NCBI GenBank assembly: GCA_006738865.1
Contig: AP019701.1
Location: 5,033,974-5,097,973, forward strand
Origin: Allostella sp. ATCC 35155
Lineage (GTDB): Bacteria; Pseudomonadota; Alphaproteobacteria; ATCC43930; Allostellaceae
Length of the DNA stretch: 64,000 bases
Reading direction: 5' to 3'
Each line of letters opens with the position of its first letter. Positions within the stretch are counted from its first letter, which is position 1. This document shows, piece by piece, positions 57,757 through 64,000 of the stretch. The notes under the pieces were generated by a model. That model was not told the DNA's origin, searched no databases, and saw nothing but the letters and a program-made list of their open reading frames with translations. The translations under genes were made by a program, and so were the position numbers.

Positions 57757-58372
57757 GTCGCCGTCTCCTTCGGCTCGGCCGGCCGGCTGCCGTCGCACGG
57801 CGCAGCACGGCGGAAAGATGCCGCCAAGTGAAGGCACGGCCGAGGCCCGTCGGCACCACCCAGTCGGCGCGCCGGCGCTTTTCGGCATCGGGAGTCTGAT
57901 GCCGCAGGGTGCCGAGGAACTTGGCCTCGGTCATTCCGGGCCGGCGCAGCACCCGCTGGCGCTGCAGGAATGCCGGCGCCGAGACCACCACGACCCGGTC
58001 GCAATGGCGCTCGTTGCCCTTCTCGAAGAGCAGCGGGATGTCGAGCACGACCAGCCGGACGCGCAGCCGGCGATGGCGTGCGAGGAAGTCCCGCGACGAC
58101 CGGCGCACCAGCGGATGCACGATCGCCTCCAGCCGCTTCAGCGCGGCGGGATCGGCAAAGACGATCCGCCCCAGGGCTGCGCGATCGACGGCGCCGCCGC
58201 GAACGGTCCCGGGGAACGCTTGCTCGACCGCCGGCACCGCGGCGCCGCCCGCACCCAGCAGGCCATGGACCGTGGCATCGGCATCATGGACCGGCGCGCC
58301 CATGCACCGGAACATCGCGGCGGCCGTCGACTTGCCCATGCCGATCGAGCCGGTGAGGCCGAGCACGATCAA
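57749..58372 (-). CDS. coaE: dephospho-CoA kinase
   Basis: A 207-residue P-loop kinase; the start reads I-V-L-G-L-T-G-S-I-G-M-G-K-S-T, with the Walker A motif at 7-15. D-A-D-A-T-V-H and P-L-L-F-E-K follow, as in CoaE. It makes coenzyme A from dephospho-CoA. The start codon is TTG 58372, overlapping the aroE stop as TTGA. The C-terminus is unusually arginine-rich. Confidence 0.94.
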   Translation of the reverse strand: MIVLGLTGSIGMGKSTAAAMFRCMGAPVHDADATVHGLLGAGGAAVPAVEQAFPGTVRGGAVDRAALGRIVFADPAALKRLEAIVHPLVRRSSRDFLARHRRLRVRLVVLDIPLLFEKGNERHCDRVVVVSAPAFLQRQRVLRRPGMTEAKFLGTLRHQTPDAEKRRRADWVVPTGLGRAFTWRHLSAVLRRATAAGRPSRRRRRLA

Positions 58373-59211
58373 CCGGGCAGCCCGAGAACGAACCGCCGGA
58401 GATCGGCATCGACCTGCGGGGCCACGCCAAACCATTTCTCGAACCCCGGTCGGGCCTGGTGCAGGAGCATCCCCAGCCCGTCGACGATCGGGTTGCCGCG
58501 CGCGGCTGCCGCCGCCAGCAGGGGTGTCATCAAGGGTACGTAGACGATGTCGGCGACGATTGCCGACGCCGGGAGATGCGTCAGATCGAGATCCAGCGCG
58601 GGCTCGCCCGTCATGCCCTGGGTCGTGCCGTTGACGAGAAGGCCGACCCCGTCCAGCGCCCGGGCGCGGTCGACCCAATCCACGACCGCAACACCGCCGA
58701 ATTCGGCCGCCAGGGTTTCCGCCCGCGCCCGTGTGCGGTTCGCGATGCGAACCTCCGCGACTCCGGCCTGCTGAAGAGCGACGACGATGGCGCGGACCGC
58801 CCCGCCGGCGCCGACGATCATGGCCGGACCGGCCGCCGCCGACCAACCGGGGGCCGCCTCGCGCAGGCTCTGGATGAATCCGAACGCGTCGGTGTTGGAG
58901 CCCTCCAGCGCGCCGTCGGCGGCAACGACGACGGTATTCACCGCTCCGATCCGCCGCGCCAGCGGGTCGATCCGGTCGAGCGCCGGCAGCACCAGCTCCT
59001 TGTGCGGGACCGTGAGATTGCAGCCGGAGAACCCGAGGATGGGCAGCGCCCGCACCGCATCGCACACCCGCTCCGGCCGGACCGCGAGCGGTACGTAGGC
59101 GCCATCGATCCCGTAGCGCTCCAGCCAATGCCCGTGGAGCCGGGGCGAACGCGAATGCGAGACCGGCCACCCCATCACCCCGGCGAGCCGTGCCTTGCCG
59201 GTCAGCATCAT
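58369..59211 (-). CDS. aroE: shikimate dehydrogenase
   Basis: A 280-residue NADP-dependent enzyme. The shikimate site has S-H-S-R-S-P-R-L-H near 21-29 and N-L-T-V-P-H-K-E near 68, whose lysine is catalytic; the nucleotide fold has V-G-A-G-G-A-V-R-A. ATG 59211 overlaps the maf stop by 4 nt. Confidence 0.96.
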   Translation of the reverse strand: MMLTGKARLAGVMGWPVSHSRSPRLHGHWLERYGIDGAYVPLAVRPERVCDAVRALPILGFSGCNLTVPHKELVLPALDRIDPLARRIGAVNTVVVAADGALEGSNTDAFGFIQSLREAAPGWSAAAGPAMIVGAGGAVRAIVVALQQAGVAEVRIANRTRARAETLAAEFGGVAVVDWVDRARALDGVGLLVNGTTQGMTGEPALDLDLTHLPASAIVADIVYVPLMTPLLAAAAARGNPIVDGLGMLLHQARPGFEKWFGVAPQVDADLRRFVLGLPG

Positions 59212-59819
59212 CGTTCGACGACTCCATGTTGGCGCAGGAATTCGAGCAGCGGCAGCAGCGGCAATCCCAGGATCGAGAAGTGATCGCCATCGATGGCGGC
59301 GAAGAGCTGGACCCCCAGCCCCTCCAGCCGATAGGCCCCGACCGACGAAAGCACGGAAGCCCCCTCGCGCTCCAGATAGCGGTCGAGGAAGTCCGCAGTG
59401 AAGGTCCGCATCGTCAGGCGTGGCTGTGCGCGGGCATGCCAGATGCGCTCGCCATTCCGCACGACGCAGACGGCCGTCGCCAGGATGTGCGACCGGCCGC
59501 GCAGCGCGAACAGCTGGGCCCGTGCATGTGCGATGTCGGGCGGCTTGTCGAACCAGGTGCCGTTGCAGTCGAGGATCTGGTCGGCCCCGATCACGAGCGC
59601 GCCGGGATGGCGCTGTGAGACGCGCTGCGCCTTCGCCAGCGCCAGGGTATCGGCAGCTGTCGCCACGTCGGCGCCATCGGCCCGCAGGCTGCGCTTGATC
59701 TCGTCCTCGTCGACGGCCGACACGACGACCTCGAAGGTGAGCCCGGCCGCAGTCAGCAGGGATGCGCGAACCCGGCTGGCGGAGGCGAGGATGACCGGGG
59801 CATGGCTGGAGCCGGTCAT
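59208..59819 (-). CDS. maf: Maf-like nucleoside triphosphate pyrophosphatase
   Basis: A 203-residue Maf protein. It has I-L-A-S-A-S-R-V-R near 10-18, V-D-E-D near 36-39 and G-A-D-Q-I-L near 78-83, residues of the metal and nucleotide sites. It breaks down dTTP, UTP or modified pyrimidine NTPs. Some members carry a K-x-x-x in place of the canonical ITPase site; the exact substrate cannot be read here. ATG 59819 overlaps the ppsR stop by 4 nt. Confidence 0.93.
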   Translation of the reverse strand: MTGSSHAPVILASASRVRASLLTAAGLTFEVVVSAVDEDEIKRSLRADGADVATAADTLALAKAQRVSQRHPGALVIGADQILDCNGTWFDKPPDIAHARAQLFALRGRSHILATAVCVVRNGERIWHARAQPRLTMRTFTADFLDRYLEREGASVLSSVGAYRLEGLGVQLFAAIDGDHFSILGLPLLPLLEFLRQHGVVER

Positions 59820-60637
59820 GGCACCGCCATTCCGTGGCGCCGGGCAAGAAGCTGCATGATGGTGGCAGCAGTCTCCTCGATCGACCGATGGCTGACATTG
59901 ATTACCGGCCAGCGCTGCTGGGCGCACATGCGGCGGACGAACTGGATCTCCTGGCGCACTGCTTCCAGGTCGACATAGTCCCCGCCATCATGGTCCTGGA
60001 TCATCCGCAGCCGCTGGCGGCGGATCTCCACGAGGCTCTCCGGGTCAGTCGTCAGGCCCACGACCAGCGGCCGCGTCACGCGGAAGAGTTCCTCCGGCGG
60101 CGGCACACCGGGGACGATCGGCACATTGGCTGCCTTGATCCCGCGGTTCGCGAGGTACATCGCCGTCGGCGTCTTGGAACTCCGCGACACGCCGGTCAGC
60201 ACGACATCGGCAGCGTCGAGGTTCCACAGGCCCTGGCCGTCGTCATGCACGAGCGCGAAGGTCATTGCGTCGATGCGGTTGAAGTACTCCGCGTCCAGCG
60301 CGTGCTGGCGGCCCGGCTGGCCTCGGCTGCGACGCCCGAGATAGCTGGCGAAAGCCCCGATGATCGGGTCGAGGATCGGGATGGTGGGAACCTGCAGCCG
60401 TCGGCAGGCGCCTTGCAGCAGGCCGCGCAGCGCCTCGTCGACGAGCGTGAAGAGGACGACGCCGGGATTGGCCTCGATGCCGGCGATGACGCGCTCGACC
60501 TGGGCGCGGGTACGCACCATCGACCAGGTGTGCTCCACCGGCTCCACGTCCTCGAATTGCGAGACGCAGGCCCGGGCGAGACCGTGCACGGTCTCGCCGG
60601 TCGCGTCGGATACGAGATGGAGATGAAAGATCTTCAC
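59816..60637 (-). CDS. ppsR: DUF299 bifunctional kinase/pyrophosphorylase regulating PEP synthase or pyruvate phosphate dikinase
   Basis: A 273-residue protein. The start K-I-F-H-L-H-L-V-S-D-A-T-G-E-T is a DUF299 hallmark, and the ADP-binding loop T-G-V-S-R-S-S-K-T-P-T lies near 150. These proteins phosphorylate and dephosphorylate a threonine next to the catalytic histidine of PpsA or PpdK; alphaproteobacteria often have PpdK. In Caulobacter the homologue (RP001) borders the replication origin, as it does here. GTG 60637 matches the conserved N-terminus. Confidence 0.93.
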   Translation of the reverse strand: MKIFHLHLVSDATGETVHGLARACVSQFEDVEPVEHTWSMVRTRAQVERVIAGIEANPGVVLFTLVDEALRGLLQGACRRLQVPTIPILDPIIGAFASYLGRRSRGQPGRQHALDAEYFNRIDAMTFALVHDDGQGLWNLDAADVVLTGVSRSSKTPTAMYLANRGIKAANVPIVPGVPPPEELFRVTRPLVVGLTTDPESLVEIRRQRLRMIQDHDGGDYVDLEAVRQEIQFVRRMCAQQRWPVINVSHRSIEETAATIMQLLARRHGMAVP

Positions 60638-60668
60638 GATACCGGAGCCTAACCGGTTTTGGCGCCGC

Positions 60669-60677
60669 TGTGGACAA
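60669..60677 (-). other. DnaA-box-like site 1
   Basis: TTGTCCACA on the minus strand, one mismatch from TTATCCACA, at the ppsR-proximal end of the putative origin. Confidence 0.45.
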
Positions 60678-60893
60678 TCGCGCGCGCTCCGGCGCACGGC
60701 CGACTCTGCTCCCGGATTGCCCGGACCATCCCACGGCTTCCATCCTGCGGACCAAACATGCCAGCCGGTCCGGACAGCCGGTATCGGATAGATTCCATCC
60801 CGGCTATCCCCGTATTTCGCCGACCGCCGGACGTGCAGCTTCTGGAGCTTTCGCCCGCCCTTATCGACTCCGCTCGGACGCGACGATGGGGCT

Positions 60894-60902
60894 TGTGGAT
60901 AT
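60894..60902 (-). other. DnaA-box-like site 2
   Basis: ATATCCACA on the minus strand, one mismatch from TTATCCACA, about 110 bases before hemE. TTATCGACT (60861-60869) lies on the plus strand 25 bases before it. Confidence 0.45.
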
Positions 60903-61012
60903 CCGGTGAGCGGAATCCCGAGAGCGGTAATCCCCAGTACTCACCGCGTCACTGCAACACCTACCACTTCAAGAGATTCGTTCTAGAAGGTAGAAGGCAA
61001 CGGGGGACGGGG

Positions 61013-62047
61013 ATGAAACCGACAGGAAAGCCGCTTCTCGATACGCTGCACGGCCACGTGCCGGCATGTGCCCCGGTGTGGTTCATGCGCCAGGCCGGGC
61101 GCTACCTGCCCGAGTATCGAGCGCTGCGCGCGAAAGCCGGCAGCTTCATGGCGCTCTGCCTCGACCCGGAGCGGGCGGCGGAAGTCACGTTGCAGCCGCT
61201 GCGGCGCTTCGCCATGGATGGCGCCATCCTCTTCTCGGACATCCTGATCGTGCCCTACGGCCTCGGCGTCGACCTGGCGTTCCGGGAGGGTGAGGGACCG
61301 GTCCTGTCCCGCACAGGACCCGACGACAGGCTCGGCGACCTGGACGAGGACCGTTTCGTCCACCGCACCGCACCGATCATGGAGACGGTTCGCCGGGTGA
61401 AGGCCGGGCTGCCGCCCGCCGCGACCCTGATCGGCTTCGCAGGCGGGCCGTGGACCGTCGCGACCTACATGGTCGAGGGCGGCTCGAGCCGCGAGTTTCC
61501 GCGCACCAAGCAGTGGGCCTATGGCAATCCGGACTCCTTCGCCCGGCTGATCGACCGGATCGTAGCGGCGACCATCCTCTACCTGCGCGCCCAGGCGGAT
61601 GCCGGCGCCGAGGCCTTGCAGATCTTCGACTCCTGGGCAGGGGTTCTCCCCGCCGATGCCTTCGAGCGATGGTCGATCCTGCCGACGCAACGGATCGTCG
61701 CAGCACTGCGGGAAACCCATCCCTATCTGCCGATCATCGGCTTTCCGCGGGGGGCGGGCGTCTCCATTGCCGAGTATGGCCACCGGACCGGCGTTGCCGC
61801 CGTCGGCCTCGACACGGCTGTCCCGCTCGCCTGGGCGCGGGCTTCGATGCCCGGACTCTGTCTGCAGGGAAACCTCGATCCGCAATGGCTGGTGGCGGGT
61901 GGCGATGGCCTGGATCGGCAGGTTCGCCAGATCGCGTCCGCGATGACGGGGCGGCCCCTCATCTTCAATCTCGGGCACGGGATCGTGCCGGAAACTCCGC
62001 CGGAGAATGTCGCTCGGGCGGTGGCTGCGCTGCGCGGAGAGGGATGA
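61013..62047 (+). CDS. hemE: uroporphyrinogen decarboxylase
   Basis: A 344-residue TIM barrel. The start P-V-W-F-M-R-Q-A-G-R-Y-L-P-E-Y carries the arginines that hold the substrate carboxylates, and I-L-F-S-D-I-L near 75 supplies the catalytic aspartate. It converts uroporphyrinogen III to coproporphyrinogen III. ATG 61013 follows a G-rich ribosome site. It overlaps hemH by 4 nt. The gene next to DUF299 in this orientation is typical of alphaproteobacterial origins. Confidence 0.97.
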   Translation: MKPTGKPLLDTLHGHVPACAPVWFMRQAGRYLPEYRALRAKAGSFMALCLDPERAAEVTLQPLRRFAMDGAILFSDILIVPYGLGVDLAFREGEGPVLSRTGPDDRLGDLDEDRFVHRTAPIMETVRRVKAGLPPAATLIGFAGGPWTVATYMVEGGSSREFPRTKQWAYGNPDSFARLIDRIVAATILYLRAQADAGAEALQIFDSWAGVLPADAFERWSILPTQRIVAALRETHPYLPIIGFPRGAGVSIAEYGHRTGVAAVGLDTAVPLAWARASMPGLCLQGNLDPQWLVAGGDGLDRQVRQIASAMTGRPLIFNLGHGIVPETPPENVARAVAALRGEG

Positions 62048-63093
62048 CAATGGCTCGCGTGGCAGTCGTCCTGTTCAATCTCGGCGGCCCGGACGGGCCT
62101 GCCGCAGTCCGGCCGTTCCTGGTCAATCTTTTCGACGATCCGGCCATCGTCCGGGTGCCGGCGCCCCTGCGCTGGATCCTGGCACGGGTCATTGCCCGGC
62201 GGCGCGCTCCGATCGCGACCGCCAACTATGCGCGGATCGGCGGCGGATCGCCGCTGCTGGCGAACACGCGCGCCCAGGCGGAAGCCCTGGACGCCGCGCT
62301 TGCCGACGCGGGCACCGTGCGCAGCTTCGTCGCCATGCGCTACTGGCACCCGCGAGCCGACGAAACCGCCCGCGAGGTCGCGGCCTACGCGCCCGACCGA
62401 ATCGTGCTTCTGCCGCTCTACCCGCAATTCTCCACGACGACGACGGCGTCGTCGCTCGCCGACTGGGCACGGGCAGCGCGGCGGGCGGGCCTGCGCGCGC
62501 CGACGACGTCGGTATGCTGCTATCCGCTGGAGGAAGGGCTGCTGGCTGCGGAAGCGGCCCTCGTCCGGCAGGGTGTCGCGGAGGTGGAGGCCGCCGGCCC
62601 GGTCCGCGTGCTCTTCTCGGCCCACGGCCTGCCCGAGAAGATCGTCGCCTCGGGCGACCCCTACCAGTGGCAGGTGGAGCAGACGGCAGCCGCCGTGGCC
62701 GATCGGGCCGGTCTCTCCGTCGGGCAATCCGTCGTCTGCTATCAGAGCCGCGTCGGCCCGCTCGCCTGGATCGGTCCATCGACCGAAGACGAGATCGCCC
62801 GGGCCGGTCGCGACAAGGTGGCGATCGTGGTCGTGCCGATCGCGTTCGTCTCGGAGCATTCGGAGACGCTCGTGGAGCTCGACATCGAGTATCGCGAACT
62901 CGCCGCAGAGGCCGGCGTTCCGCACTATATCCGCGTTCCGACCGTCGGCGTGCGGGCGGAGTTCATCGGGGGCCTGGCCGGTCTCGTGCGCGAGGCGTTG
63001 GCCCGGCCCGCCGGATGGCTTCCGCCCGGGGACAGGCGGCTCTGTCCGCAGCGCCATTCCGGCTGTCCGATCGCCGCGGAAGTTGTGCCGTGA
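62044..63093 (+). CDS. hemH: ferrochelatase
   Basis: A 349-residue ferrochelatase. The catalytic histidine is in F-S-A-H-G-L-P near residue 198, the acidic metal site in S-E-H-S-E-T-L-V-E-L. The C-terminus holds C-P-Q-R-H-S-G-C-P, and further cysteines occur near 160 (C-C-Y-P) and 230 (V-C-Y-Q), which could bind a [2Fe-2S] cluster as in some other bacterial ferrochelatases; this is uncertain. ATG 62044 overlaps the hemE stop; ATG 62050 is an alternative. Confidence 0.96.
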   Translation: MTMARVAVVLFNLGGPDGPAAVRPFLVNLFDDPAIVRVPAPLRWILARVIARRRAPIATANYARIGGGSPLLANTRAQAEALDAALADAGTVRSFVAMRYWHPRADETAREVAAYAPDRIVLLPLYPQFSTTTTASSLADWARAARRAGLRAPTTSVCCYPLEEGLLAAEAALVRQGVAEVEAAGPVRVLFSAHGLPEKIVASGDPYQWQVEQTAAAVADRAGLSVGQSVVCYQSRVGPLAWIGPSTEDEIARAGRDKVAIVVVPIAFVSEHSETLVELDIEYRELAAEAGVPHYIRVPTVGVRAEFIGGLAGLVREALARPAGWLPPGDRRLCPQRHSGCPIAAEVVP

Positions 63094-63539
63094 GCGACCT
63101 GCTGGCGGCGTGCTATCCCTGGACCAAGGGGCTGCACATCATTTCGGTGATCGCCTGGATGGCGGGGCTGCTCTACCTCCCGCGCCTCTTTGTCTATCAC
63201 GCGGGTGCCGATGCCGGCTCGGCACTGTCGGAGACCTTCAAGGTCATGGAGCGCCGACTGCTCCGCGCGATCATGAATCCGGCCATGATCGCGACCTATC
63301 TCTTCGGCATCGCGGTCCTGTTCACGCCCGGCATCGTCGACTGGCAGGCGGGTTGGATCTACGCGAAGCTGGCTCTGGTCGCGCTGCTCACCTGGCACCA
63401 TCATCGCCAGGCGATCTGGCGCAAGGCTTTCGCCGAAGATCGGAACGAACGGCCGTCGCGGTTCTTCCGAATGCAGAACGAAATCCCGACATTGCTGATG
63501 ATCGGGATCGTCCTGCTCGTCGTCGTCCGGCCGTTCTGA
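63090..63539 (+). CDS. hemJ: protoporphyrinogen oxidase HemJ
   Basis: A 149-residue membrane protein with four hydrophobic segments. The start W-T-K-G-L-H-I-I-S-V-I-A-W-M-A-G-L, with its conserved histidine, and the R-L-F-V-Y-H that follows are HemJ hallmarks. It oxidises protoporphyrinogen IX, the step before HemH. The GTG start (63090) overlaps the hemH stop as GTGA. The trio hemE-hemH-hemJ covers most of the late heme pathway. Confidence 0.95.
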   Translation: MSDLLAACYPWTKGLHIISVIAWMAGLLYLPRLFVYHAGADAGSALSETFKVMERRLLRAIMNPAMIATYLFGIAVLFTPGIVDWQAGWIYAKLALVALLTWHHHRQAIWRKAFAEDRNERPSRFFRMQNEIPTLLMIGIVLLVVVRPF

Positions 63540-63575
63540 ACAGCCCCGGTTCCATCCCCAAAGGCTTGTTTCCGT

Positions 63576-63604
63576 TTGACTCCTTTCCCATGTCTGGCTA
63601 ACTA
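63576..63604 (+). promoter_or_regulatory. possible rho promoter
   Basis: TTGACT (63576-63581) is followed after 17 bases by TAACTA (63599-63604), in the 223-bp gap (63540-63762) between hemJ and rho. The -35 is good and the -10 poor. The transcript would have a leader of about 150 nt, long enough for Rho autoregulation, as known in E. coli. Confidence 0.3.
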
Positions 63605-63762
63605 GCCCGGTGCGTTGCGTGAGCAGCGCTTCTTCACCCCCTCCCTGTCATCGAACCTGTGGCCGAAAACGGCCGCGGCCCGGACGGCAACCCAGCCGGC
63701 CCCTGGCGCATATCAGGCAGGAAGACGGGTTCCTTTCTTCATTCCCGTCCAGGGTTCCCCGG

Positions 63763-64000
63763 ATGAACCTGCAAGAACTCAAGCGCAAGTCACCCGCTGA
63801 CCTTCTGGCATATGCCGAAGAGCTGCAGATCGAGAACGCGAGCAGCCTGCGTCGGCAGGACATGATGTTCGCGATCCTGAAGCAGCTGGCGGACAACGAC
63901 GTTGCAATCTATGGCGATGGCGTACTCGAGGTACTCCAGGACGGCTTCGGCTTCCTGCGCTCGCCCGAGGCCAACTACCTGCCCGGACCGGACGACATCT
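63763..64000 (+). CDS. rho: transcription termination factor Rho, N-terminal part
   Basis: The first 79 codons of Rho are in the window; the rest lies beyond its end. [16 protein letters not shown] is the Rho N-terminal domain start, and [12 protein letters not shown] begins the RNA-binding cold-shock fold. ATG 63763 has AGGG eight bases upstream. The gene lies downstream of hemJ, as in other alphaproteobacteria. Confidence 0.95.
   Translation, partial: MNLQELKRKSPADLLAYAEELQIENASSLRRQDMMFAILKQLADNDVAIYGDGVLEVLQDGFGFLRSPEANYLPGPDDI

Larger units (their letters stand above)
60638..61012. other. probable chromosomal replication origin (oriC) between the DUF299 gene and hemE
   Basis: The only long non-coding stretch of the window (375 bp). 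The chromosome origin of Caulobacter lies in the same RP001 (DUF299)-hemE gap. The DnaA-box consensus TTATCCACA is approached by TGTGGACAA (60669-60677, reverse, one mismatch), TGTGGATAT (60894-60902, reverse, one mismatch), TTATCGACT (60861-60869, two mismatches) and TAATCCCCA (60928-60936, two mismatches). A less GC-rich stretch near 60950-61000 is a candidate unwinding region. No CtrA half-site pair TTAA-N7-TTAA was seen. The two flanking operons point away from the gap. Confidence 0.6.

Overview
The window is 64 kb of dense, very GC-rich bacterial chromosome with the gene content and order of an alphaproteobacterium, most like a Rhodospirillales-type free-living species. This rests on the block DUF299-maf-aroE-coaE-dnaQ beside hemE-hemH-hemJ-rho, ybeY-corC-lnt-XRE-metK, hisB-DUF2628-hisH-hisA-hisF-hisE, lspA-DUF3035-M16-M16, and an alphaproteobacterial Fur and olsBA pair. 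The species cannot be named from the sequence alone. No rRNA, tRNA, insertion sequence, prophage or CRISPR array was seen. Almost all of the DNA is chromosomal housekeeping, with a few accessory islets.

Layout. 1-8.4 kb holds small enzymes and regulators: a PNPOx-like protein, VOC and GNAT proteins, an aminotransferase, a TPR/glycosyltransferase-like protein, an amidase, a TSUP permease, a LysR regulator and a MaoC protein. 8.4-21.3 kb (+) carries ribF, ileS, lspA, a DUF3035 lipoprotein, two M16 peptidase-family proteins, pgi, mutL and a two-domain glycosyltransferase. 21.3-33.2 kb (-) carries an MbnP-like lipoprotein, a small lipoprotein, metK, a PhrR-like XRE regulator, lnt, corC, ybeY, phoH, miaB, olsA, olsB, fur, rimI and tsaB. 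33.3-43.8 kb contains ddpX (+), then nfu, uspA, a TIGR02186/TSUP pair, trpS, murJ, hinT and the his cluster (all -). hslVU and a membrane protein (+) follow at 44.0-46.4 kb. 46.4-55.3 kb (-) holds a five-gene PqqD/HprK-like/GT2/GT2/XRE operon, smr, lutCBA, mltA and a Tim44-like gene. 55.4-57.0 kb (+) has fxsA, a histidine phosphatase and secB. 57.1-60.6 kb (-) is dnaQ-coaE-aroE-maf-ppsR. 61.0-64.0 kb (+) is hemE-hemH-hemJ and the start of rho.

The 375-bp gap between the DUF299 gene and hemE is the only long non-coding stretch. It is the probable chromosomal replication origin: it lies where the Caulobacter origin lies, carries DnaA-box-like sites, and its flanking operons point away from it on both sides.

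Translation is heavily coupled: many neighbouring genes overlap by 4 nt (ATGA, GTGA or TTGA) and several start with TTG or GTG. The least understood parts are the PqqD/HprK-like/glycosyltransferase operon (46.4-49.8 kb), the GT4-Anp1 fusion protein (19.3-21.3 kb) and the MbnP-like lipoprotein without its usual MbnH partner (21.3-22.3 kb).
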